Shown piece by piece: positions 1 through 7,533 of a stretch of DNA of 29,990 bases. Below the pieces are notes generated by a model. That model saw only the letters and a program-made list of their open reading frames with translations. It searched no databases and was not told where the DNA came from. The position numbers and the translations under genes are program-made. The stretch's first letter is position 1. Every line of letters begins with the position of its first letter. The DNA is from UBA4207 sp964352405 (GTDB taxonomy: Bacteria; Bdellovibrionota; Bacteriovoracia; Bacteriovoracales; Bacteriovoracaceae), in contig CAYGRY010000032.1 of the NCBI GenBank assembly GCA_964352405.1, forward strand, positions 1-29,990, given 5' to 3'.

Positions 1-344
1 TTGATCTCGTTTTTAAAGTGATCAAAGACACTTTAGCTCGCGGTGAAAAAGTTAAAATTTCTGGTTTTGGTAATTTCTCTATCCGCGACAAAGCAACGCG
101 AATTGGACGAAATCCTCAAACAGGTGATGCGATGGAAATCTCAGCACGACGTGTTCTAACTTTTAAACCATCCCAGGTATTAAAAGAAGACGTGACGGCA
201 AGATACTCACATCGTCTAGATGATAAGGGTGGTGAGAATACTTCACTTCCTGCTAAAGAAGGCACTAACCGCGCCCTTAGCTCATTTATGTCTAACTCTG
301 AAGATGGCTATGCCTCTGACGATGACGACAACGATGATTATTAA
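1..344 (+). CDS. ihfA: Integration host factor alpha-type DNA-bending protein, 5'-truncated by window edge
   Basis: This is the 3' part of an HU/IHF-family gene. The reading frame is open from base 3, giving DLVFKVIKDTL, so the start lies before the window and the GTG at 18 is internal. The segment GEKVKISGFGNFSIRDKATR followed by IGRNPQTGDAMEISARRVLTF is the beta-arm and C-terminal part of the fold; the GRNPQTG piece carries the proline that intercalates into bent DNA. After the point where IHF-alpha normally ends there is a hydrophilic extension of about 45 residues finishing in an acidic run (DDDDNDDY), which is unusual for the family. Established role: nucleoid architecture and sharp DNA bending as an alpha/beta dimer. 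A MerR-type gene follows by 2 nt (stop to first ATG), the arrangement often seen with ihfA in Proteobacteria. A homodimeric HU is the alternative, but the RDK..R.GRNPQTG context favours IHF-alpha. Confidence 0.88.
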   Translation, partial: DLVFKVIKDTLARGEKVKISGFGNFSIRDKATRIGRNPQTGDAMEISARRVLTFKPSQVLKEDVTARYSHRLDDKGGENTSLPAKEGTNRALSSFMSNSEDGYASDDDDNDDY

Positions 345-361
345 TCATGCTTGAAACGATT

Positions 362-365
362 GGAG
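362..365 (+). promoter_or_regulatory. Ribosome binding site deciding the MerR-type start
   Basis: GGAG lies 5 nt before ATG 371. No comparable purine run precedes the alternative ATG at 347, which favours the shorter protein. Confidence 0.6.
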
Positions 366-370
366 CGCCC

Positions 371-781
371 ATGATCCAACTTCCAAATAAATCACATTTT
401 AAAGCGGATGAAGTTTGTGGCTTCACAGGTGTTAAGCCTTACGTTTTAAGATTTTGGGAAACTGAGTTCGATTCTATTTCTCCCGTTGTTTCTTCTTCAG
501 GTCAAAAGCTCTATGAGCAAAGCGACGTTGAAGCTATTCTAGAAATTAAAAGACTTCTTTTTGATGACAAAATGACTGTCGAGCAAGCTCGCCACGAAAT
601 GTCGCTTAGAAAAGAATCACCAAGTGTTTCTGATTTTACAGAAAATGAAATCTCGTCTGCAAGAACTGAGCTGCAAGGGTTTGGGGCGAATGATCTTAAA
701 AAGCTTGGGGATGCAAAAATTCTACTTCAAGAACTAGTTGGTCTGACTCAAAATATTCAACAGAGACATAACTGGCTCTAG
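371..781 (+). CDS. MerR-family transcriptional regulator
   Basis: Small DNA-binding protein of about 136 aa. The N-terminal region (FKADEVCGFTGVKPYVLRFW, then SSSGQKLYEQSDVEAILEIKRLLFD) is a MerR winged helix-turn-helix: a first helix-turn-helix, the LRFWE motif, then YxxSDVxxIxxIKxLL. The C-terminal half is short and helical and has no cysteines suggesting a metal sensor. I place the start at ATG 371 because GGAG (362-365) sits 5 nt upstream. The earlier in-frame ATG at 347 has no ribosome binding site and follows the ihfA stop by only 2 nt, and its extra eight residues (MLETIGAP) precede the domain. It is very probably co-transcribed with ihfA, a pairing common in Proteobacteria. Its target is unknown. 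The 3' end overlaps the convergent ispA gene by 48 nt, within a hairpin. Confidence 0.85.
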   Translation: MIQLPNKSHFKADEVCGFTGVKPYVLRFWETEFDSISPVVSSSGQKLYEQSDVEAILEIKRLLFDDKMTVEQARHEMSLRKESPSVSDFTENEISSARTELQGFGANDLKKLGDAKILLQELVGLTQNIQQRHNWL

Positions 782-1648
782 CTGGTTATTGTCTCTGATA
801 TGATTCTCAATATTCTTTTTGCCTTTCACTGCTGTTTCTAATGTTTTCTTATAATACAACGCCAATTCATTCTTAATATTCTTTGTCGCCATGGCATCAA
901 CACTTTTTAATAGAAGTTGAGTTTGATTTGAGCACTTCGCTGCTAATTTAAGCCATGGATTGATATCTTTCTCATGCTGACTAAGTGTCTCATCACAAAG
1001 CTCAAGCAAATCATCTAGTAGTTGAAAAGAAACACCAACCGCATATCCTAAGCGCCACAGATTCTTCAAAGACTTTGTTTCGATAGGAGTTGAAGCAAGT
1101 AAAGCCCCGCCAACTAATGACAATTGAATCAGTCTCGCCGTTTTAAGTTCATGGGTTTTAAGAAGGTTTTCAAAAGAAAGATTCATCTCTTGCGACAGAT
1201 CAAGTGCCTGACCTTGTATCAAACCCTTTGGGCCTAGGGCGTGGGCGCTTATTTGACTCAATAATTGTGAGTTTGGGTGAGAGATTCGGCTTAAGAGTCT
1301 AAAGCTAGCAATGGATAAACCGTCTCCAGCGAGAATGGCTTGCCATTGACCAAATTTTTTATGAGTGGAGAGTTGTCCTCTACGCATATCATCATCATCC
1401 ATAGCGGGAAGATCATCATGAATTAATGTATAGGCGTGATGAATTTCTAAAGCTGTACACAACTTCCAAAGATCTTCGCTATAAGGCTCTAGATTACGGT
1501 TAGAATCGTTATAAGAGGCGAGGGCTAACTTAGGTCTAAAGAGTTTTCCTGCTGGCAATACGCCGTATTTGTAGACGTCTGCGAATGAATGCCGAGGGAG
1601 ACATTGATTTAGATAAAATTCAATTTTTTGATCAAGCTGATTATTCAT
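734..1648 (-). CDS. ispA: Polyprenyl synthetase, probable farnesyl-diphosphate synthase
   Basis: A 304-aa trans-isoprenyl diphosphate synthase, close to the usual length of bacterial FPP synthases (about 300). It condenses IPP with DMAPP/GPP in the cytoplasm, using Mg. The first aspartate-rich motif DDLPAMD (residues 78-84, followed by DDDMRRG) has the two-residue insertion typical of bacterial IspA. The preceding HHAYTLIHDD resembles the E. coli enzyme. The second motif, DDLLE (212-216), has Glu where DDxxD is usual. GKLFRPKL (34-41) is the N-terminal substrate-binding stretch. Its start overlaps the gspN stop by 4 nt (ATGA), so it is translationally coupled to the end of the T2SS operon and carries no obvious promoter of its own. 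The last residues overlap the convergent MerR-type gene. A geranylgeranyl synthase is a less likely alternative. Confidence 0.9.
   Translation of the reverse strand: MNNQLDQKIEFYLNQCLPRHSFADVYKYGVLPAGKLFRPKLALASYNDSNRNLEPYSEDLWKLCTALEIHHAYTLIHDDLPAMDDDDMRRGQLSTHKKFGQWQAILAGDGLSIASFRLLSRISHPNSQLLSQISAHALGPKGLIQGQALDLSQEMNLSFENLLKTHELKTARLIQLSLVGGALLASTPIETKSLKNLWRLGYAVGVSFQLLDDLLELCDETLSQHEKDINPWLKLAAKCSNQTQLLLKSVDAMATKNIKNELALYYKKTLETAVKGKKNIENHIRDNNQLEPVMSLLNILSQTN
761..797. terminator. Long hairpin at the merR-type/ispA convergent overlap
   Basis: CAGAGACA (761-768) pairs perfectly with TGTCTCTG (790-797). TAAC (769-772) pairs with GTTA (785-788) and the stem continues inward with two G-T wobbles, leaving one bulged T at 789. 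The apex holds the MerR-type stop codon. On the + strand it could end the ihfA-merR transcript, although no strong T-run follows at once. On the - strand it lies inside the last codons of ispA, where a terminator would cut off the stop codon, so function there is doubtful. Confidence 0.45.
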
Positions 1649-2562
1649 AGAAAATTAGGGCGAGTTTGCCCTAAAGGACCTTTCAATTCAAGCTTATAAA
1701 AGCCATCGGTCGGCTCTTTGCCCTGCAATAAAAGTTTGACCAAAGGGATCGCTTCAAAAAATTCATCTGAAAAACGAATTTCCCCAGTCAAATCAGCATT
1801 TGAATAAAGCATATTATAGCGATTAAGAGTCAGGCTTCCTTTAAAGTTTGCAGCAAGGGTTGAGCTTGGTGCACCTAGAGTCAGTTTTTCAATAAAGAGT
1901 TTTCCACCAGCATCCATTTCAGAAAGTAGGACAAGCGAGCCAAGATTCATGGGTGGAAGTAAAAAACCAGCGATATTGGCCTGTTTTGTCTTAAGACTTT
2001 GTGATTCGATTTTTAATTTTGCGCTACTAATTTGATTTTCAGCTATTTCAACCAGCCCATCAACCGAAAGTTCGCCTGCGATAAGATCCATACCAGTTAA
2101 GGTTGAAAGAATATCTGCACCAATTTTTGTGTCAGTTATCCTAACCACGCGACCAGTTATTCCAACGGCAGGGTACGCTTCGATATGACTTTCATCAGTC
2201 GTGGCAAGAATCTTCAAACGAACACCAAAGGGAGAAAAGTTTGGACCTGCAAAAGTGATCGCTAATTGATCAAGGGCAAGGTCACTGCCAGGCTTTTGAA
2301 AACATGCTCCAGCGATCACTGGATTTTTAAAATTAATCCCAGGAAAGAAATAAGAGAGCTCAATTTTATCGTAGGAGATTGGGCAAGCACGTTGAGAACG
2401 GATGATCTTCTCGGTCATACCAATGAGAGTTTTTTCAAAAGGGAAAGTGAAGATAAAGGTCACAAGAAAAAGAAGACCAACTAATAACCAACGCTTAAAA
2501 CCTTTGCCAGTTTCACTAACATAGATTTCTGGTTGGAGATGATTTTCAGGCATTTTCTTCAT
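1645..2562 (-). CDS. gspN: Type II secretion system protein N (GspN)
   Basis: A 305-aa inner-membrane protein with one N-terminal transmembrane segment (about residues 24-42, WLLVGLLFLVTFIFTFPF) and a periplasmic part of about 260 residues made of alternating beta-rich segments with the lipid-transport/AsmA-like feel of this family (LKGSLTLNRYN-type and GxLxVDGLVEI strands). The assignment rests mainly on position: it follows gspM by 2 nt at the end of a gspC-M run, where delta-proteobacterial T2SS clusters carry gspN. The exact role of GspN is not settled in the field; it is counted as an accessory subunit of the inner-membrane platform. A second in-frame ATG (codon 4, base 2553) is a possible start. 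The 3' end overlaps ispA by 4 nt. Confidence 0.75.
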   Translation of the reverse strand: MKKMPENHLQPEIYVSETGKGFKRWLLVGLLFLVTFIFTFPFEKTLIGMTEKIIRSQRACPISYDKIELSYFFPGINFKNPVIAGACFQKPGSDLALDQLAITFAGPNFSPFGVRLKILATTDESHIEAYPAVGITGRVVRITDTKIGADILSTLTGMDLIAGELSVDGLVEIAENQISSAKLKIESQSLKTKQANIAGFLLPPMNLGSLVLLSEMDAGGKLFIEKLTLGAPSSTLAANFKGSLTLNRYNMLYSNADLTGEIRFSDEFFEAIPLVKLLLQGKEPTDGFYKLELKGPLGQTRPNFL

Positions 2563-2564
2563 AA

Positions 2565-3182
2565 CTATCTTTGGCTAGAAACAAATAACAAGTTAATCTT
2601 ACCTTTCAAAATACTTTGATCGATACGATTTTCGATTCTCATCCCACTGACTTTAATTCGTTCTCTTTCTTCAAGGTTTTTAACCAGTTCTGTGAATTGT
2701 TCAGTCGAAAGTTTATCAAAACTAATGGCAGCGTCGTATGACTTAAGACTGCCGGCGGATTTGCCTTCTTGAAAGCTTGTTACAGAGACGAAACTTGTTG
2801 GGATACGAATTCGTCCAAGAACGTTAGCGATACGAGTTTGAAGCTCTGATTGAGCAGAGATAGGGGCTTGTAAGACAATCTCACGGCCTTTGTTATCACT
2901 TTCAATTCTTTTGCTATTAAACAATTCGATCTGACTTAGAATTTCATTTTTGTTTTCGATATTTGAACGTAATGATGAGTTCATTAACCAGACAACCATT
3001 AAAAGTAGAACTGGAATAAATAGTAAAAGATAAGACATCGTCAGATTCGCAATTTTTTGTTGCTGATCTGATAGCTTTCCAATCACCGATTGAAATTGGC
3101 CATAGAAGGCTTGGTTCTTAAATTGGTCAACGAGCTTAAAGAGCGCTTCATCTAGTTGCTGGAATGGAGATTTCTTATTCAT
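2565..3182 (-). CDS. gspM: Type II secretion system protein M (GspM)
   Basis: A 205-aa bitopic inner-membrane protein. It has a cytoplasmic N-terminus of about 48 residues, a single transmembrane helix (about 49-67, MSYLLLFIPVLLLMVVWLM), a coiled-coil-like stretch, then a small ferredoxin-like periplasmic domain ending in a beta strand (KGKINLLFVSS). This is the GspM architecture. In characterised systems GspM pairs with GspL to anchor the GspE ATPase. The gene lies 7 nt after gspL and 2 nt before gspN in one operon. Sequence conservation in this family is low, so the call leans on topology and position. Confidence 0.8.
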   Translation of the reverse strand: MNKKSPFQQLDEALFKLVDQFKNQAFYGQFQSVIGKLSDQQQKIANLTMSYLLLFIPVLLLMVVWLMNSSLRSNIENKNEILSQIELFNSKRIESDNKGREIVLQAPISAQSELQTRIANVLGRIRIPTSFVSVTSFQEGKSAGSLKSYDAAISFDKLSTEQFTELVKNLEERERIKVSGMRIENRIDQSILKGKINLLFVSSQR

Positions 3183-3189
3183 AACAGTC

Positions 3190-4770
3190 TCAATACTTAA
3201 AAGTAATTGTTACTTCTTTACTAGTACTACCAGGTCCTGCTGCGTAATCAGTTAAGTTTGCACTTGAAAGAGCGGCTTGGGCCTTAGTCAGATCATCATT
3301 GTTATCAGAAGTTAATATCAATCTGGCTTGACCATTCTCAGCTTCAAAGAAAGCAACTTTTGTCGTTCCTGCTTGAGCAAGAGCTTGGCTAACTTCAACT
3401 AATGGAGCAATGGCTTTTTCTTTGATAGCTGATTGTACCAAAGAAACTTCTTGGCTCATTTCGAGATTTTTCTTTCTCAAGGCCGCTAGGATACGTTTCG
3501 GTTGTGAAGGGTAGTATCTTCTTTCCGTAACAGGAATACCAAGTGTAGGAGTTTTTAAAGATCTAATGACTTCAGCATCAACGAGTTTATTTTCACGTTC
3601 AAGAAAGACAAATCTTTCAACCATCATGAAGGTAATAAGCAATAAGCAAATAGCGGCCGTTCTAACTGCTAAAAAGCTAATCGAATATAACGGTAGCTGA
3701 CCAGACATAGTGTTTGCAAAAGCACCTGATAAAAAATTTGGAATAATTTCTTTATCAAGCTGAGAGATGGCCATCATGTTAACACTAGACATACTTAATG
3801 AGGCGTCTTCGAACGAATCATCACTGCCTTGAACCCATGGTGAGTAATCTAAAAGTTCAACTCTTACACCAATCGCTTGAGATAAGAAGTTCGCAATATT
3901 ATTAATTCTTGAAGAGCCACCGCAAAGATAAATTGTTTCGACTGATTGACCATACTTAACTCTAAAACCAAGTTCCCAGCGCTTAATTTCTGAAATCAAC
4001 GGCCACATAGTTTGCTTCATAATATTGGCAAACTCACGTTGTTCGGCTGAAACTTCGTTGTATTGAGCATCAGTTAGGAAAAAGGCATTAGCCTGCTTGT
4101 AAGCAACAGCTTCGGCTAAAGGTATCGCGTAAGTTTTAGAAATAACATCGTCAATAATTCTGCCCGCTGTGTGGGAGATATGATTGGAGACGACTTCGGC
4201 GCCATTGATAAAATAACCCTTCGTTGTGGTGTGACCAATATCAATAATGGCATAAGGCTGGTTTGTCGCATGAACTCTAGCAAACGAGTCGAAAAAATTA
4301 AGCTCTGAAGCTAAAAGTCCAGGAAGGATTTCACTCTTTTCTAGTTTTTCATGAAAAGCTTCAAAGTCATCAACTTTAGAAATTGAAACTAAAGCATCGA
4401 AGCTATCGTTTCTTTTTCTCATTGAAGTTGTGTAATGAGCTTTCGAAATCAAAAAGGGAAGGTTCTCATCTAATTGAAATGGAACCATCAGTTCAGCTTT
4501 CTTTTTATTAACAATTGGAAGATGCAAATAACGAGAGGTCACCATTTGAGATGGCACCTGCATTATGACTTTGCTTTCTGTGCCGTCTTCCAGGTAGCTT
4601 TTGATAATGGAAAGTTGGACATCTTGTATCGTGTCTTCTGGGCCAAATTGGCTTAGAACTTTTTGCAGAGGAATTTCTCTATGATTAATAAGAGAAAAAT
4701 TCTTTTTGCTTGGATTACATTCAAGAAACTTAATAGAGTAAGTTCCGATGTCTATACAAAGCACGCTCAA
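3190..4770 (-). CDS. gspL: Type II secretion system protein L (GspL), PilM-like
   Basis: A 526-aa protein. Residues 1 to about 350 form an actin-like PilM/GspL cytoplasmic domain with phosphate-loop motifs DIGTYSIK (from residue 7) and DIGHTTTKG (from 177) and the adenosine-type motif LCGGSSRI (282-289). One transmembrane helix follows (about 363-385), then a periplasmic ferredoxin-like domain (about 430-526). GspL recruits the ATPase GspE and pairs with GspM. Unlike many GspL proteins, the ATP-binding motifs look intact and PilM-like. The start is TTG 4770, supported by AGGAGG (4778-4783) 7 nt upstream. A 95-nt gap separates it from gspK, the only sizeable gap in the operon, and it holds a possible promoter. 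A type IV pilus PilM/PilN fusion was considered but is unlikely between gspK and gspM. Confidence 0.88.
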   Translation of the reverse strand: MSVLCIDIGTYSIKFLECNPSKKNFSLINHREIPLQKVLSQFGPEDTIQDVQLSIIKSYLEDGTESKVIMQVPSQMVTSRYLHLPIVNKKKAELMVPFQLDENLPFLISKAHYTTSMRKRNDSFDALVSISKVDDFEAFHEKLEKSEILPGLLASELNFFDSFARVHATNQPYAIIDIGHTTTKGYFINGAEVVSNHISHTAGRIIDDVISKTYAIPLAEAVAYKQANAFFLTDAQYNEVSAEQREFANIMKQTMWPLISEIKRWELGFRVKYGQSVETIYLCGGSSRINNIANFLSQAIGVRVELLDYSPWVQGSDDSFEDASLSMSSVNMMAISQLDKEIIPNFLSGAFANTMSGQLPLYSISFLAVRTAAICLLLITFMMVERFVFLERENKLVDAEVIRSLKTPTLGIPVTERRYYPSQPKRILAALRKKNLEMSQEVSLVQSAIKEKAIAPLVEVSQALAQAGTTKVAFFEAENGQARLILTSDNNDDLTKAQAALSSANLTDYAAGPGSTSKEVTITFKY

Positions 4771-4777
4771 AAAAAGA

Positions 4778-4783
4778 CCTCCT
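4778..4783 (-). promoter_or_regulatory. Strong ribosome binding site for gspL (TTG start)
   Basis: AGGAGG on the minus strand lies 7 nt before the TTG at 4770. It is the best Shine-Dalgarno sequence in the cluster and supports the non-ATG start. Confidence 0.75.
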
Positions 4784-4821
4784 GTCTAACCCCGTCTTAG
4801 AAAACTAGTGTCTTCCATAAA

Positions 4822-4849
4822 ATGATACGGGAAAAGTCAGATAAGTGAA
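4822..4849 (-). promoter_or_regulatory. Possible sigma-70-type promoter before gspL
   Basis: On the minus strand, TTCACT (4844-4849) and TATCAT (4822-4827) are separated by 16 nt, matching 4/6 and 5/6 of the consensus. Transcription would start near 4815, giving a leader of about 45 nt to gspL. Nothing else explains the 95-nt gap after gspK. The evidence is pattern only. Confidence 0.3.
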
Positions 4850-4865
4850 AGAATTGTATGTCTGA

Positions 4866-6158
4866 CTAACTTGGACGGATTTCAATTACTCGAGGCTCAA
4901 GCAGTTGCGTAGGGGCAGGAGTTGGAGTTGGTGTTGCTTGCGGGGGAGGTTGCAACTCGTCTGGATCGGGCGTTGGAGTCGGCTTAGGCTTAACTGGTTC
5001 AGGTGCTGTAGGAAGATCAATCCAAGCCGTGATTTCATATTCAGAGCGATTATAAATACCTTTGCTGACGACCTTAAATAATTTTCCCGCCACACCAAGT
5101 TTTATACCAAGATCAGCAAACTCTTTGATACGAGTTTCATAATCAGCTTCACTGGTAATCGCCAATCTTCCTGTCACCAGCGACTTGAATTCATCAACAG
5201 CTTTGAAAGGGTGGGGTTCATCGCCAAGTTCAGCGTTGCCATCACGCCATTTAAAGAATTCTTCAGCTTGTTCCGGCGTAATCTCAGGAAAGAGTAGTTG
5301 TAATTGATCTTTAGTCATTTCATTGAGTGGAATGACACTGACCTCATGAACGGTTAAACGATCTTTCACCAAATCAACAATGGCATCATTCCAGCCCTGA
5401 AGAGTGTAAAGCTCATCAATTGAGGTGAATGGAGCATGTCTTGGAGTGACATTTTTATCTGAATACAAGGCCGCAATATTTCCAACTAACGGATCGTCCA
5501 TAGAGTCTGGCGGATTGACGACATACTTAAGCTCTTTTACTAAAAGTTCAGGATCAGCTTCGCCGTACATAAGGTCAAAGTTTTCATTTGTTTCACGCTC
5601 ATCTTGTAGTTCTTTTTCAAACATTTCAGTGAACTTTTTCTCGATAATATTATGCGGAGCTTTTTCTGGATCAGGTTGTTGAGCAGATTGACCGGACTGA
5701 GAATCAGGATCGACAGTAGGCTGGATTAAGGTATTTGGATTCAAAAAGCCCGAGACGGCTTGAATACTTAAACTGATCTGGCCTTGAATTAAACTATCAT
5801 CAACAAATTTAGTTAAAGCCTCTTTTTGAATGGCAGAGGAGTTTCCTGGGATAGGAATTGGGAAAATAAATGGTTGAGTGACAACACCTTCAAGCATCGA
5901 AGGCTTAATAATATCTTTGACCGAAGGATTTGTTTCCAATGTATTTAAAGCTTGGCGATAAATTCTAAGCTTTGTTAGCGCAAGAGTTATACCTGCTTCA
6001 GCGTTTAATCTAGCTTGTTCTCTTTCTTGAAAGTTATAAATCTTAATCTTATTAAGTTTAGTTTCAAAGGTGAAGTCGGCCAACAGATAAGACAAGATCG
6101 CAATGGTACTAATGACCATTAAAATAGCGACGCCTTGTTGGTTTTTAACTGGCTTCAT
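4866..6158 (-). CDS. gspK: Type II secretion minor pseudopilin K (GspK)
   Basis: A 430-aa protein with a prepilin N-terminus: basic/polar leader, cleavage expected after Gly9 (KNQQG/VAILMV), then a hydrophobic helix. The +5 residue is Met rather than Glu, the hallmark of GspK among pseudopilins. The large globular domain has the helical insertion expected of GspK (FTSIDELYTLQGW, and LLFPEITPEQAEEFFKWRDG, a helix-hairpin-helix-like repeat). GspK caps the pseudopilus tip together with GspI and GspJ. The last 45-50 residues are a proline/threonine-rich tail (PKPTPTPDPDE, PPPQATPTPTPAPTQ) not expected in the family. The start overlaps the gspJ stop by 4 nt (ATGA), implying coupled translation. 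Confidence 0.92.
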   Translation of the reverse strand: MKPVKNQQGVAILMVISTIAILSYLLADFTFETKLNKIKIYNFQEREQARLNAEAGITLALTKLRIYRQALNTLETNPSVKDIIKPSMLEGVVTQPFIFPIPIPGNSSAIQKEALTKFVDDSLIQGQISLSIQAVSGFLNPNTLIQPTVDPDSQSGQSAQQPDPEKAPHNIIEKKFTEMFEKELQDERETNENFDLMYGEADPELLVKELKYVVNPPDSMDDPLVGNIAALYSDKNVTPRHAPFTSIDELYTLQGWNDAIVDLVKDRLTVHEVSVIPLNEMTKDQLQLLFPEITPEQAEEFFKWRDGNAELGDEPHPFKAVDEFKSLVTGRLAITSEADYETRIKEFADLGIKLGVAGKLFKVVSKGIYNRSEYEITAWIDLPTAPEPVKPKPTPTPDPDELQPPPQATPTPTPAPTQLLEPRVIEIRPS

Positions 6159-7045
6159 TCGTCACCATCATCAGGAGGAGGAACAACTCCGCCAGAACCG
6201 CCACCGCTGCCCGAGCCAGATGCGTTGGTTTTTCTAAAGATTTGTTTTTCTTCTTCATCTTTTTTTGTATCAAACTTTGGCCAAAGCGGACGCATAATAC
6301 GTTCAAAGACTTGCTCTTGGCCGTCAGTATCAATCCAAGTCACTTTTGCCTTAACAATCTTCAAAATATCTTTTTCACTGCTATCGTTTAATCGATCAAC
6401 AAACTTTTCACCACGTTGATCCCAAAAGAAAAATTCTAACGCTTTTACACTTCGAAGGAGAACTTGTGGGGCACTTTCATCAAAATTAAATTGGTCTTCC
6501 CATAAATCGCTATTTTGAATAGTTCTTATCCATTCAAATTCACCTTCAGGAGTCGTGTCGTCAGAACTGACCACTTTGTCTTTCTTTCTAAGAGAGTGCT
6601 TTACCCAGGCATAGCGAGATTGTTTAGAGTCCTGAAGCTTTCTTCTATTCGCCGCCGTAAAAAAGATAAGTTCTGATTTTTCTTCAGAAATCACGGCAGG
6701 TGCAGCACGGCCAGTAACAGATTCAAAAGGAAAGCGTTCTGTCGCTTTAAATTTAGATGGCTTAAATTCTCGTTGTTCTTGTTGGGCTTGTTCGCGCGCT
6801 ATTGTGGCATTGTATTTGGCATGGGCATAAAGCGGTGACCAAGCTTGAGCGAGATCTGATTGTAAGCGATCAAGCGAGCGCATGACTTGCACAAAAGATT
6901 TGTCTTCACTAAGAACTCGATCTTTGGTTTCGATACTATTTGTTACGATAGTGTAAACTCCAACCATTAAGAACGCCAAAATGGTAATCGCAATCAAAAC
7001 TTCGATGAGGGTAAAGCCGCTCTGTGATTTCAACAGATTTTTCAT
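6155..7045 (-). CDS. gspJ: Type II secretion minor pseudopilin J (GspJ)
   Basis: A 296-aa pseudopilin. The class III prepilin signal is clear: KSQSG (Gly10)/FTLIEVLIAITILAF, with Glu15 at +5. The globular domain contains the GspJ pattern LIFFTAANRRKL followed by LEFFFWDQRGEKFVDRLN and a VKVTWxDxxG-like strand. It forms the tip complex with GspI and GspK. The C-terminal 22 residues are a glycine/serine linker ending in PPPDDGDE, a low-complexity tail not typical of GspJ. The start and the gspI stop share one base (TGATG), and the stop overlaps gspK by 4 nt. Confidence 0.92.
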   Translation of the reverse strand: MKNLLKSQSGFTLIEVLIAITILAFLMVGVYTIVTNSIETKDRVLSEDKSFVQVMRSLDRLQSDLAQAWSPLYAHAKYNATIAREQAQQEQREFKPSKFKATERFPFESVTGRAAPAVISEEKSELIFFTAANRRKLQDSKQSRYAWVKHSLRKKDKVVSSDDTTPEGEFEWIRTIQNSDLWEDQFNFDESAPQVLLRSVKALEFFFWDQRGEKFVDRLNDSSEKDILKIVKAKVTWIDTDGQEQVFERIMRPLWPKFDTKKDEEEKQIFRKTNASGSGSGGGSGGVVPPPDDGDE

Positions 7046-7533
7046 CAGTATTGAAACCTCACGGTTGCTTTATCGTTTTGTAGCCATGTTGATAGACTTG
7101 ATGTTTGTCCCGTCTCTTTATTTTTAACAGTGACTCGAACCTGCCAAAGCATTTTTTCAAGATTTTCTTTTATTCGAGAATATATCCTACTTTGAGTTTC
7201 TTGTTCCGCAGGGACTTCTTCTTGTCCTGAGGCAGCTGCAAACTCTGGAATTTCAAATTTCTTAAACTCCACACTCCATTCATAGTTTTGTTCTTCTTCA
7301 AAAGTTTTTGTATCGACATTTGAAGTCAATGATTCTGAAAACTCAGGAGGATTGTTGATTATTTCGGAGAGTTTATTATTGGCCAGGGTAAACATACGTT
7401 GCTCTTCACGCATACTTGTCGAGTCGAGAATATTGCCACCTTGGCCGGATACGAAAGCAACGATAAAGACACCAAAAATAGCTAATGCAATCATGACTTC
7501 AATGAGTGTGAATCCTTTTTGATTACCTCTCAT
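7045..7533 (-). CDS. gspI: Type II secretion minor pseudopilin I (GspI)
   Basis: A 162-aa pseudopilin with a six-residue leader before Gly7 (MRGNQKG/FTLIEVMIALAIFG) and Glu12 at +5. The segment MFTLANNKLSEIINNP after the helix matches the conserved LAxxKLxE pattern of GspI, and a WxVxV strand (MLWQVRVTVKN) follows. It nucleates the pseudopilus tip with J and K. AAGGA lies 8 nt before ATG 7533. The 5' end overlaps gspH by 11 nt. Confidence 0.92.
   Translation of the reverse strand: MRGNQKGFTLIEVMIALAIFGVFIVAFVSGQGGNILDSTSMREEQRMFTLANNKLSEIINNPPEFSESLTSNVDTKTFEEEQNYEWSVEFKKFEIPEFAAASGQEEVPAEQETQSRIYSRIKENLEKMLWQVRVTVKNKETGQTSSLSTWLQNDKATVRFQY

Noticed and set aside
4836..4866. GTCAGA...TCTGAC inverted repeat after gspK as a terminator
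   Set aside because: The stem is only 6 bp with a 19-nt loop and no T-run.
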